38,594 bases of DNA. It comes from Porticoccaceae bacterium (GTDB lineage Bacteria; Pseudomonadota; Gammaproteobacteria; Pseudomonadales; Porticoccaceae). The DNA is taken from the NCBI GenBank assembly GCA_029254005.1, contig JAQWYJ010000098.1, forward strand, positions 1 through 38,594. Reading direction: 5' to 3'. Below are positions 9,279 through 20,153 of this stretch, piece by piece. A program made the translations under genes and the position numbers. Every line of letters begins with the position of its first letter. The stretch's first letter is position 1. A model generated the notes under the pieces. The model saw only the letters and a list, made by a program, of their open reading frames with translations. It made no database searches and was not told the origin of the DNA.

Positions 9279-10277
9279 TCAATAAGGGCGTGGCTGCGAT
9301 TGTGTTTTTGGGTCGATGCTCCATGGCGTGTGTTCGTCTACTTTAGACACATATAATGTACCAAATAACCGGTCCCCAATGCTGGTAACTGCAGCAAAAT
9401 TTTTGTCCCAATGGTGTTGTAAGTAGCTGTGATGCACATGATGCATTGCCGGACTATGCAGCCATAATGATAGCCAACGCGGATAATTAAATTGCACATG
9501 GCAATGACGAAAAGAGCCATTGAAGCCAAATATTAAAGCAAAGAAGCTAATATTGAACAGCGTAGCAGCTACCAGCTGGCCGTTAAATATTCACGCAAAC
9601 ACACCGCCAATCAGTCCTTAACTAAGGGCTCCACCTGCGGCCCAAATAGGACCTGCTAAGAAATGTTCTCTATACCTTGTCAGCGGCGTGAGTACTTCTG
9701 CAGAATGGTGTACTTTATGGATTGCCCATAAGACAGGCACACGATGCATTGTGTAATGAATTAGAAAGAAAACAAAGTCATGACACAATAACATGACTAA
9801 ACTGTAACAGAGCATCTACATATGTGTGGGCGAAACCCCTGGATTGGAGCCAATGGTTGTTTCTAATAGTTGTATGATCACAGTTTCTGTACTAGGTCCT
9901 AGCGTGGCAAATAAGCCAATGGCCCACAATGGCCTAAGTGTCCGTTCGGTGATCCAAAGCCAAATATCTACCCTAGCGGAGATATGTGTATAAATATCGG
10001 TTGGTAGTATGTATGAAACTAAAGTTGCTGGACGCTCGTAACCTGGGGCATTTTTAGAACCTCGTCCTTTGCGGCGCATCCAAAATACTGTAGCAATAAA
10101 TATTGTGAGTAGAATTATTTGCCACTGCAGATCCTTTGGCATGTTTTTAGATATGACGTCCCAGACAACAGCAGATAGACTATCAAGGATTTGCGTTAAT
10201 GGCCCCACCAGTTCCTGCGATATATTTACATGCTCGGTGATGCTGAACCTAATAAAACTATGGTATGTGGAGAGCAT
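9279..10277 (-). pseudogene. Fatty-acid hydroxylase/sterol desaturase family, broken by three in-frame stops
   Basis: A single reading frame of 333 codons from an ATG with upstream GAGG to a TGA at 9279. It is interrupted by TAG (9818-9816), TAA (9620-9618) and TGA (9593-9591), with no frameshift. The protein on both sides of each stop is coherent. The N-terminal 154 codons contain a membrane segment. The middle carries HD, HYTMH and HKVHHSAE followed by REH, and the last part carries MHHVHHS. Together these are the three histidine clusters (HxxxH, HxxHH, HxxHH) of the di-iron membrane hydroxylase superfamily. An intact homologue would hydroxylate or desaturate a lipid in the inner membrane. 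Three different stop triplets argue against one recoding mechanism and for recent decay. Sequencing error is unlikely to give three clean substitutions. Confidence 0.85.
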
Positions 10278-10490
10278 CCAATATTTACCTCAATAAGAAG
10301 ATTTGCTTAACCTTTTTCTAATTTACGGTAAGTTAGCCAATATTTTTTGTTTAGTGTCAATATAAACCAAATAGACCACAAAAAAGTGCTTAGGCATTTT
10401 GAATTAGTAGTCTTAAGGCTAGCGATATACAAAGTATTTTCTTATGCTATTGCATTAATTATTTCACTTCAGTCAGTAGATATTTTAACT

Positions 10491-11306
10491 ATGAAACTTT
10501 TTTTGTCATCTTCTTCTGCAACATTACAGTCGTCTTTTTATCGGTTAAGGACTAACAAGGCTTTCGAGTTATTTGTGATAAGTATTATTGTTTTTTCTGC
10601 GGTGACCATTGGTGTGCGTACATATGATTTGCCACCTTTATTAGTCTCAGTCGTTGCTGTATTGGACTGGGTGATCACCGTTATTTTCTTAGTGGAAATT
10701 ATCGTAAGATTTTTAGGAGAACCTGTCAAAAAACAGTTTTTCCGTTCTGGTTGGAATGTCTTTGATAGCCTAATTGTTGCGGTTAGCTTAATACCGGTCG
10801 AGGATAGTGAATTAGCCTTGATTGGCCGGTTGGTAAGAATTTTTCGAGTTTTGCGCATGGTATCTATTATTCCTGAATTACGCATGCTGCTAAATTCATT
10901 GATTAAGGCTATGCCTCAGCTGGGCTACGTATTATTGATGATGTTTATTATCTTTTACATTTATGCCGCTATTGGATCCACTTTTTTTGCCCCAATAAAC
11001 CCAGAATTATGGGGTGATATTGCCTTAAGTTTGTTAACTCTTTTTAGGGTCATGACATTTGAGGATTGGACTGATGTTATGTACCAGACCATGGCGGTTT
11101 ATCCACTGAGTTGGGCTTATTACATTAGCTTTATTTTTTTCACCGCTTTTGCTTTTTTAAATATGATTATTGGTATCGTTGTGAACGTATTAGAGGAGGA
11201 GCATCAGCGAGAACGAGATGCCTTAGCGGCAGCATCTGGTGAACCCACATTGCGTGATCTACAGTTTCAAATAGTAGAATTAAAGCAGCTAATAGAACGT
11301 CAATAG
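10491..11306 (+). CDS. Bacterial voltage-gated cation channel (NaChBac/NavAb family)
   Basis: A 271-residue single-repeat 6-TM channel subunit, expected to form homotetramers in the inner membrane. S1-S3 span about residues 25-105. S4 is visible as Arg113, 116, 119 and 122 at every third position (GRLVRIFRVLR), the voltage sensor. The pore follows S5. Its filter reads T189-F-E-D-W-T-D195, where NavAb has TLESWSM. S6 (about 210-234, FLNMIIGIVVNVL) leads into a charged C-terminal helix ending ELKQLIERQ, the family's coiled coil. I chose the ATG at 10491 because 271 residues matches the family. The frame is open back to a TTG at 10347, which would add 48 residues. No clear ribosome-binding site was seen at either start. 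Ion selectivity is uncertain. Confidence 0.88.
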   Translation: MKLFLSSSSATLQSSFYRLRTNKAFELFVISIIVFSAVTIGVRTYDLPPLLVSVVAVLDWVITVIFLVEIIVRFLGEPVKKQFFRSGWNVFDSLIVAVSLIPVEDSELALIGRLVRIFRVLRMVSIIPELRMLLNSLIKAMPQLGYVLLMMFIIFYIYAAIGSTFFAPINPELWGDIALSLLTLFRVMTFEDWTDVMYQTMAVYPLSWAYYISFIFFTAFAFLNMIIGIVVNVLEEEHQRERDALAAASGEPTLRDLQFQIVELKQLIERQ

Positions 11307-12716
11307 TACTTGTACCTACAGTACCTGCTCAGTCGGCATTTTTTGTAGCGATATACTACTCGAAACGTGTCGTTGATGATTCTTCTTGCGATCGGTTGAA
11401 ACTGATTTGTTAATAACATCTTTTAGAAGCCTTTGTGCCGCCAAATTTTTATGAGATGGTCTATTGTTATAGTGTTTTTACAATATTAGTCGTGTTTCAG
11501 CATGTGAAATCTCGACACATACTAGTTGTGAGAAAATATTATTCGGTTACAAAAGTAAATTTGTGATCAGAGTAATTCTAAGTATGGTTTTATCTTAAGG
11601 GTGCGTGGCAATGGATAAGACCACGGACTGAACATGTCTAAATACGAAATAGTCAAGGGCCTCTTGGCTCCAGAAGACTATCCTAACTGCAGCTGGTATG
11701 TCTGTGAAGACTATGTATTGTTACATAGCAATAATGGTACACAGTTTTTTATTTATCCCCCAAGGCAGATAAGTAGTTGCATGATGATTGGGACACACCA
11801 TACCGTACAGATATTTTCGATCGGTTAATCACGTTGTGTCACATTTTTAAGCGGTAGGGCATTGATTTTGATATTCGATTTACCTCCTGATGATACACCG
11901 ACTTCCCTTTTGCTTGATTCAAAACAGCTTTCAAAAGCAAAGATACAACAAATTAACCAGATTTTACCAAAAATACTCGGAGTTTTTTGATGACATTGCT
12001 CCCAGAGAAGTCACTGATATGCTCGTCTATTTGCAAGTCTATAAATCTGAGTATGTAACCTCAGAAAGCAACGCTGATCAGTTTTTTCGGTACTAAGCTG
12101 TTATTCAAATGAGTAAATTGTCAACTAGAAAACTGAGGGTTGTGCCAGAAAACTACTGGTTATATTTTGGTAGAGTTGATGGTAAGTTTTATTTTTTTAG
12201 ATGGGCGATCAGATGCTTTCTCTTGGCTATGATCGATCTGGGTTGGAGTAAATGACTGAGTATTTCAATAGAAAACTATTCCTAAGGAACAACTACCCGG
12301 TGAATAATTCTGCTTACTCACTTACTGGAAGAACATATGACGTCCCAGAATATGTAAGCGGATACGCGGTTAACTCCATTTTTTGCTTAATTTATTAATA
12401 ATTCCCTTAGCGAGGTTGAATGGTATTTATTGCGATAGAGAAAATTAGCCCCCCACGCAGCTTATAATAAATCACTGTTTAGTCTGTATGAAGATAAACT
12501 TGGCAAAACCATAGATGAAAACATTAGTTATTTTTAAATAAAGACAGTTTAAAATTAGTCTGAGAACAGAATTAATAGTCTCTATGACGTTTTTAATGAA
12601 TTTCTTGATAATTAGCGATTTGGCAGCGAATACCAGATAGGAATTGCTAATGAAATTATAACGTAGCTGACTTGAATGAAAGGCCAATCTAAACGGTGTG
12701 GCGTTCTAGAAATTAA
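11307..12716. other. Gene-poor, probably degenerate region
   Basis: About 1.4 kb with no convincing gene. Small open frames exist: 11634-11828 (64 residues), 11890-12096 (68), 12109-12255 (48) and 12252-12398 (48). The last two overlap as ATGA. None has a recognisable domain or a good ribosome-binding site, and base composition is strongly AT-rich. On the minus strand, 12472-12687 encodes a 71-residue stretch that faintly resembles a transposase C terminus. The simplest reading is decayed accessory DNA between the channel and katG. Confidence 0.45.
12472..12687 (-). pseudogene. Possible relic of an IS982-like transposase C terminus
   Basis: The frame contains KNVIETINSVLRLI, later ITNVFIYGFAKFIFI and ends near QTKQ. 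The order IET(V/I)N...L..I, then TN, then A..I, then Q.K echoes the end of IS982-family transposases (IETV.DQLKNI ... NFLVNLLAGLIAY ... QPKK) from memory. The match is weak, has gaps, and no catalytic part or terminal repeats were seen. It could equally be chance AT-rich sequence. Confidence 0.15.
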
Positions 12717-12717
12717 G

Positions 12718-12741
12718 AGGGCCTGATAACAATCAGGCCCT
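12718..12741 (-). terminator. Rho-independent terminator downstream of katG
   Basis: A perfect 10-bp GC-rich stem, AGGGCCTGAT (12718-12727) against ATCAGGCCCT (12732-12741), with a 4-base loop. It starts 24 bases past the katG stop. On the minus strand the tail is CTTAATTT, only moderately T-rich. On the plus strand it is TTTCGGTTTT. It may work both ways and so also insulate katG from plus-strand transcription. Confidence 0.8.
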
Positions 12742-12765
12742 TTCGGTTTTGTAGATCGGCTTAGT

Positions 12766-15238
<2,473 letters not shown>

Positions 15239-16246
15239 TTAGTTGCCGCACAGAGGTGCTTTTGCCAATTGTTGGAGATTTTTACAGCCAGTTAAAAACA
15301 TCGTCCAACGCAGTTGCTCTGAGAGTATCGATAATGTTTCTATCACTGCCTCAGTAGAATGTAAAGCAGGCTTTAAAAATGGTTGCGCTAAGGCACTCAT
15401 TGGCGCCCCCAGACGAATGCAACGAGCAATGTCTAGTCCATGCCTGACACCTCCGGAACCTATTAAATAGGGAGCTTCTGACAACCTGGCAAGTTGTGGC
15501 AATAAGGTTACAGTATCCATTCCCCAATCAATGAAAGGCTGGGCTATCAGTTTTTCATGGGCTGATTGATTTCTTGCCATTTCTATACTTGCCCAGCTGG
15601 TTCCTCCTCTCCCAGCAACTTCTATCCAGCTGACTCCTGCATCGATTAATTTCTTGGCTGACGTTGGTCCGATTCCTGACCCTACTTCCTTGACAATGAC
15701 TGGTTGTAACAATGTCGAGCAGCATTCGTGAATAGCATCGAGCACCTGATTCCAGTCCCGATCTCCCTTTGGCTGAATAAGTTCTTGTAAAGGATTTAGA
15801 TGAATCACCAGTGCATTAGCCTCAACGCTCTCCACAGCTTTTCGTGCCAGTTCACAACCTTGCTGTTGTAATTGAGTAGCGCCCAAATTACCTAAGATCA
15901 CGGCCTTAGGTGCCCACTTTCTAACATTTTGTTTAAGATCCAGCTCGAGTGCGGCGCGCTGGGATCCAAGGGCTAAAACAACTTTGCATTGCTCTGCAGC
16001 TTCAGCCAGATGTTGATTGATTAAATCACCATTTTCGCACCCTCCGGTCATGGCGCCAATAATAATGGGAGCTTTTAACGCATGTCCTAAAAATTCAGCA
16101 TTAAGGCTTGTATCGGACAGCGCCATCTCTGGAATGGGATTGTGTTCAAATTGTACTCGATCAAAACCAGAGATGGCGGCACCCTGATGTTCTTTAGCTA
16201 GAGCTAGTTGAATATGGTCGGCTTTACGATCGGTTATATTACTCAC
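15239..16246 (-). CDS. fni: Type II isopentenyl-diphosphate isomerase
   Basis: An FMN-dependent enzyme interconverting IPP and DMAPP, supplying the allylic primer for CrtE. The 335-residue length is typical. The N-terminal RKADH (residues 7-11) and GAMTGG (64-69) are family hallmarks. VIHLNPLQE, VIVKEVGSGIG and GSGGVRHGLD mark the substrate and FMN phosphate-binding regions. The start is GTG, overlapping the blh stop by 4 bases (GTGA), with no strong ribosome-binding site, so it probably depends on translational coupling. It is last in the retinal operon. A type II isomerase (fni/idi2) at this place is common in marine proteorhodopsin clusters. Confidence 0.93.
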   Translation of the reverse strand: MSNITDRKADHIQLALAKEHQGAAISGFDRVQFEHNPIPEMALSDTSLNAEFLGHALKAPIIIGAMTGGCENGDLINQHLAEAAEQCKVVLALGSQRAALELDLKQNVRKWAPKAVILGNLGATQLQQQGCELARKAVESVEANALVIHLNPLQELIQPKGDRDWNQVLDAIHECCSTLLQPVIVKEVGSGIGPTSAKKLIDAGVSWIEVAGRGGTSWASIEMARNQSAHEKLIAQPFIDWGMDTVTLLPQLARLSEAPYLIGSGGVRHGLDIARCIRLGAPMSALAQPFLKPALHSTEAVIETLSILSEQLRWTMFLTGCKNLQQLAKAPLCGN

Positions 16247-17055
16247 GATATTAGCCGGTGGATTTTAGAATCAACGATGTCAACTAAGAGCATATGAGGT
16301 ACTGTTAAAGACGCTAGACCAATAAATGTAAGCTGCACAAGAGCGCTTTCTATGGCACTTGGGAAGTACCACAATATAATAGCCCCCGCACACCAAGCGA
16401 AAGAGCTGTACATCAGTGCTTCTATACCACTTCGAAACCGCTCATTAGGGGGTAAGGCATTCCAGATACGTAGGGTATGAATCCGACTGTGCCAAAAACA
16501 AAAATAGAGAGCAAAGCTTACCAAGGGGCTCAGCCACAAGGCGAAAACTAACAAAAACACAAGGTTGCTAACATGGATCTGCCATTGTTTATGTTTGAAG
16601 GAGAATACAATGTAAGCGCACACTATCAATAAATAGAAGTAAAAAGCGACGTCAATAGTTCCCATGAGTTTATTAGTGCCTTCGTTTCCAACTAACAATT
16701 CAAATATAGCAGATACGTCATCTGGCTGAAAACTTGGAATTGCCACGGGAACTAGTCCTCCGTGCGCTAGGACAGGAAGCCAATTATGTTTGCTAGTTTC
16801 CATTGTCTGACGCACATCACTCACGCCAAAATGTAGTGCTGAAATTACCAAGAACAAGCCTAAACTAGTAGTAGGGAAAAGCCACCAAAAACCGGCAACC
16901 AGTATGGCGATCATCACATAGCAAAGGTTAAACCATATCCAAGCTAGTGATGTTGAGGGCCAGCCAACACGCCGTGCTACCGCGCCATCCAATCCACCAT
17001 GTGGAACACCAATCAATAAAACTGCCATAATCGCAATGACGTCAATATTAGTCAT
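16243..17055 (-). CDS. blh: Beta-carotene 15,15'-dioxygenase (Brp/Blh family)
   Basis: A membrane enzyme that cleaves beta-carotene into two retinal molecules, the proteorhodopsin chromophore. It has 270 residues with several hydrophobic segments. The predicted iron-ligand histidines are all present: His19 (GVPHGGLDG), His75 (ALHFGVSD), His189 and His193 (FWHSRIH), matching the spacing in characterised marine Blh. I use the ATG at 17055, preceded by AGGTG eight bases upstream. An upstream in-frame Met at 17175 would only read through the end of crtY in another frame. The gene overlaps crtY by 8 bases and fni by 4, so translation is coupled across this end of the operon. Confidence 0.93.
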   Translation of the reverse strand: MTNIDVIAIMAVLLIGVPHGGLDGAVARRVGWPSTSLAWIWFNLCYVMIAILVAGFWWLFPTTSLGLFLVISALHFGVSDVRQTMETSKHNWLPVLAHGGLVPVAIPSFQPDDVSAIFELLVGNEGTNKLMGTIDVAFYFYLLIVCAYIVFSFKHKQWQIHVSNLVFLLVFALWLSPLVSFALYFCFWHSRIHTLRIWNALPPNERFRSGIEALMYSSFAWCAGAIILWYFPSAIESALVQLTFIGLASLTVPHMLLVDIVDSKIHRLIS

Positions 17056-18169
17056 GCTTGAACACCTGTCTCCAAGCCTGTTTGATAAAGGGAACTTTTG
17101 GCATGGAAAATACCACTTTAAACCACTCAAAAAAGCCAGCTGATCCAAGCATAAAGTGAGCAAATTGATCACCATTAAGTGCCTTAGCGGTATGCAAAAA
17201 AATCCTTGGCGCTATACGCGATTCTGATAAAAGAACGCTATTAAAAATATTATCCATGGTGTTTAAAAAGCCAGATGTCGTTTGTGGTATCACAAAATTG
17301 CCCTTCGATATGCCTTTGGCTAAAGTCGCCATCTGGATCTGGATTGCGCTAAAAGCATAGCCTGAGGATAAACGAACAGCACCACTAGCCGCGCCAATTT
17401 TTGATTCGTTTGATGATGCTTTTGTGACGTCCTCCATTGGTATAACGCCAATTTCTTCTCGGATCAGCTCTTCTACTTCAATGCCCTGGTTACATAGCCA
17501 TTCACTAATCGCCTGCCGATACCAATCTTTGTCTTCCAACTGACGTGAAATCATGGTGGATTCTACAAAGAGATTATGGTTTGAGAAGGGGAGCGCATAA
17601 ATAAAATGCAGTCCTCTTGATTGATCAACGCGAAAATCCATTAACGTGGCAACAGTAGTGTCCGGCAGAGGCTGCTTGGTGCGAATTTCCCAACCTAAAA
17701 AGTGCTGTTTTAATCCATATGCAGCTTCTAGGGGCGGTCGGCTGTCAAAAATATGCTCAGCTCTATAGTCTTGACCTTGTGAGATAAAATTGTGTTGTCC
17801 CGTCAAGTTATCAACCGAGCTTCGCTTTATATCTATGCAGCCTTCTAAGCTGTCTTCAGAATGCTGTAAATAGTCAGTCGAACTAAGACAAAGATAGTTA
17901 AATTTTTTACTGGTAAGTAATACGTCCTCCTCATCACTCACTAATCGCCATTTGTGCCAGCTACCGCGTTCGCAGTGTTTTAATCCTGCTTGCTGTTCTG
18001 GTGTTGCCCATAGACTCCAACAGTAGTTTCGTTGCTGTGGCGTTTTAGGTTCAAAAACAGTAGTAACTAAGTTGTTTCTTTGTGCGGCTAAGTTTTTGGC
18101 TAAAGTCATACCTGCATTGCCACCGCCAATAATTGCTACATCAAGGTTAATTACGTTTTTATTTGACAC
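17048..18169 (-). CDS. crtY: Lycopene beta-cyclase
   Basis: A flavoprotein that closes both beta rings of lycopene to give beta-carotene. It has 373 residues. The N-terminal dinucleotide motif IIGGGNAG is at about residues 13-20, and the CrtY-type NYCWSLW follows near residue 50. Further family blocks are DSRPP, LGWEI, LMDFRV, LPFSN and EEIGVIPME. The start is GTG: the next Met lies inside the dinucleotide fold and would destroy it. It overlaps crtB by 11 bases and blh by 8. Confidence 0.92.
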   Translation of the reverse strand: MSNKNVINLDVAIIGGGNAGMTLAKNLAAQRNNLVTTVFEPKTPQQRNYCWSLWATPEQQAGLKHCERGSWHKWRLVSDEEDVLLTSKKFNYLCLSSTDYLQHSEDSLEGCIDIKRSSVDNLTGQHNFISQGQDYRAEHIFDSRPPLEAAYGLKQHFLGWEIRTKQPLPDTTVATLMDFRVDQSRGLHFIYALPFSNHNLFVESTMISRQLEDKDWYRQAISEWLCNQGIEVEELIREEIGVIPMEDVTKASSNESKIGAASGAVRLSSGYAFSAIQIQMATLAKGISKGNFVIPQTTSGFLNTMDNIFNSVLLSESRIAPRIFLHTAKALNGDQFAHFMLGSAGFFEWFKVVFSMPKVPFIKQAWRQVFKHD

Positions 18170-19049
18170 CGGATAAGCCCTTTAAACTTTTGTGAAGCTC
18201 AGCATTATGAATCGGTACGGTTAGCGGCAAAAGCTCAGAAAAACTTCTCAAAGAGAGTAATACTTTTTCTGGGGCAGCTACCATTACACGACCTTCCCAC
18301 CAAGTGAGTTTTTTGCGCTGCAGAACCCAGCCAATTTGACGATACACACGAAGGGCAATGGCAATGGACAATCTTGATCGAAAAGGAAGTAATCTAATGC
18401 CAATCAAGGCGCTACTGTAATAAGCTTCTGACATGATTAGCAAACGATCTATAGCATCTGCGACAGGTTTATGGCTAGCGGCCTTTCCCAGGGCCATATC
18501 ATCAATTGAAATATCTTCACCAAACCAGATTGAGGGCAGATAGCGACGACCCATCTTAGCATCTTCCAGAACGTCTCTGGCGATATTAGTCAACTGCATA
18601 GCGATACCTAGATCGATAGCAAAGCTCTCTGCTCTAGCGGTCTTGCACTCTAATACGCGGCACATCATTAGACCTACAGTGCCAGCGACAGCGTGACAGT
18701 AACGTAGCAGCTGCTGTTCACTTTCAACCTCCGTCGGCTGCTGATCTGACAGCATACCATCCAGTAACTCTCTTGCTGCAGCCAGTGGAATACGACATTC
18801 GTCAGCAAGGTCAAGAAATTTTGATAATTCATCAATGGTAGAGTCATTGCCGGTGTCTAAGCTTTGGCGTATGTCTTCTAATGATTCCTGTCTGTTTGGC
18901 AGATCGCCATCAGCCAAATCATCGACAAAGCGGCAAAATTCGTAGAGTCGGGCAGCATTGTTGGCTAAGCGAGAGCCTAGAAAAAAGCTTGCCCAATAAA
19001 AAGATTTGCCATGCCGCGCGAGCACCTGTCGGGACTGCGGGTTTTCCAT
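18159..19049 (-). CDS. crtB: Phytoene synthase
   Basis: Condenses two GGPP molecules head to head into 15-cis-phytoene. It has 296 residues with both Asp-rich Mg-binding motifs: DDLAD at 43-47, and Asp159-x3-Asp163 in LTNIARDVLEDA. The trans-isoprenyl synthase block continues with GRRYLP. It starts with ATG 10 bases after the crtE stop and overlaps crtY by 11. In many proteorhodopsin clusters crtI sits between crtE and crtB; here the two are adjacent, with no room for it. Confidence 0.95.
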   Translation of the reverse strand: MENPQSRQVLARHGKSFYWASFFLGSRLANNAARLYEFCRFVDDLADGDLPNRQESLEDIRQSLDTGNDSTIDELSKFLDLADECRIPLAAARELLDGMLSDQQPTEVESEQQLLRYCHAVAGTVGLMMCRVLECKTARAESFAIDLGIAMQLTNIARDVLEDAKMGRRYLPSIWFGEDISIDDMALGKAASHKPVADAIDRLLIMSEAYYSSALIGIRLLPFRSRLSIAIALRVYRQIGWVLQRKKLTWWEGRVMVAAPEKVLLSLRSFSELLPLTVPIHNAELHKSLKGLSGVK

Positions 19050-19059
19050 AAATAATCTT

Positions 19060-20028
19060 CTACGCTGATTGCTCTTGATGTTGATCTATTTTGGGTGGCT
19101 TAACTGAAAAGATTAGTTTTTTAGCCACCGGTTGTAGTTGATGCGGAATATTGGAGATTAAATTTTCCGCCTGCGCCAACCAGAACTCTACTCTTTGGTT
19201 AGCATGTAAAATGGCCTCACTTGAAGCAATCCGTCTCTGCCATATATGAGTTTGGTGTTGGTCGGTTGAACAGTACCACTTATCAAAAGCCTGAATGTCG
19301 GTTGTTTCTAGATTGGCAAAAATACTTACTACAAGATTTGGTTTACGACCACTGAGGTCGCTGGATAACTGACTTGAGGGGACTATGTCGTCGATATCAT
19401 TACGTCCCTGATATGCCAAACCGCAAAACTCTACCAGGGAGTCTATATTATTTGCATGAGTATCAAGCCCCGCACAAATCGCAGCGCCTTTAATAGGTGC
19501 AATCAGTAGCGGAGCGGTCTTATTTTTGGCAATGCGCTGCCAATCAGACATTGGCGCATATACACGTTGATCGATATCGGCGATTTGGCCGCTGCAGGTT
19601 TCCTGCATTGCGTTAGCCAGCAGTGCTACTAATTGACCACTATGAGTTGTACTTCGTGCTGCAAGCTCAAAGGCTTTTGCAATCATCCAGTCACCCAAGC
19701 ATAGCGCCATGTCTGAACCAAACCGTTGGCTAATGCTGGCTTGGCCACGTCTATGAGTGCTGGCATCACTAATATCGTCATGTATTAGTGATGCATTGTG
19801 CAGAAGCTCACAAGCTGCTGCCCAATGTAAAGAATCTTGGGGGTGCTGATTAACGGCTTTACCCGATGATAACGCTAGATATGCTCTGAAGGATTTTCCA
19901 GGATTTTTAAAATGATAATAAGCCGCATCAAATAAAGAGTTCTGAACATGAGGCATCTCACGTTCGTAAAGACTATTTAGTTGCGATAGCCGGTCTAACC
20001 CCTTTTGTAATGAATCTAATGGGGACAT
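19060..20028 (-). CDS. crtE: Geranylgeranyl diphosphate synthase
   Basis: A polyprenyl synthase chain-elongating DMAPP with IPP to GGPP. It has 322 residues. The first Asp-rich motif is DDISD at 84-88, followed by RRGQ. The region expected to hold the second motif reads NDIDD (210-214) after YQGR, so the first Asp of the usual DDxxD is Asn. It follows proteorhodopsin after 125 bases that contain two hairpins, so its expression may be lower than that of the opsin. CrtE identity rests on family plus position next to crtB; GGPP as product is inferred. Confidence 0.9.
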   Translation of the reverse strand: MSPLDSLQKGLDRLSQLNSLYEREMPHVQNSLFDAAYYHFKNPGKSFRAYLALSSGKAVNQHPQDSLHWAAACELLHNASLIHDDISDASTHRRGQASISQRFGSDMALCLGDWMIAKAFELAARSTTHSGQLVALLANAMQETCSGQIADIDQRVYAPMSDWQRIAKNKTAPLLIAPIKGAAICAGLDTHANNIDSLVEFCGLAYQGRNDIDDIVPSSQLSSDLSGRKPNLVVSIFANLETTDIQAFDKWYCSTDQHQTHIWQRRIASSEAILHANQRVEFWLAQAENLISNIPHQLQPVAKKLIFSVKPPKIDQHQEQSA

Positions 20029-20083
20029 TGCGTGTACCCTTCATTGATTATACATTCACGCAGTTATATTACTGCTTTTTTGA

Positions 20084-20103
20084 TCAGCCCTAGGTAAGGC
20101 TGA
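20084..20103 (-). other. Second hairpin between proteorhodopsin and crtE
   Basis: TCAGCC (20084-20089) and GGCTGA (20098-20103) are perfect inverted arms around an 8-base loop. It directly follows the longer hairpin at 20105-20137, with one base between them. On the minus strand it is followed by TCAAAAAAG, not a T-run, so it is a poor intrinsic terminator. It may help protect the 3' end of the opsin message. Confidence 0.5.
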
Positions 20104-20104
20104 G

Positions 20105-20137
20105 AATGAAAGAGCTAGCGCAGCTAGCCCTTTCATT
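20105..20137 (-). terminator. Long hairpin after proteorhodopsin, probable attenuator or mRNA stabiliser
   Basis: The arms are AATGAAAG+GCTAGC and GCTAGC+CTTTCATT, with a 3-base loop. The single mismatch in DNA (A20113/C20129) becomes a G-U wobble in the minus-strand RNA, giving a continuous 15-bp stem. It begins 16 bases beyond the opsin stop. No T-run follows, so full termination is doubtful. Partial termination or 3' end protection would let the opsin be made in excess over the crt enzymes. Confidence 0.6.
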
Positions 20138-20153
20138 GTTAACGCAATCAACT

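Noticed and set aside
9279-10277. Programmed stop-codon readthrough or selenocysteine in the hydroxylase gene
   Set aside because: The three stops are different triplets and none lies at a place where the family needs a special residue; decay explains them more simply.
10538-10885. 115-residue minus-strand frame inside the channel gene
   Set aside because: It is the antisense of the S1-S4 region, with a Lys/Thr-rich composition and no recognisable motif.
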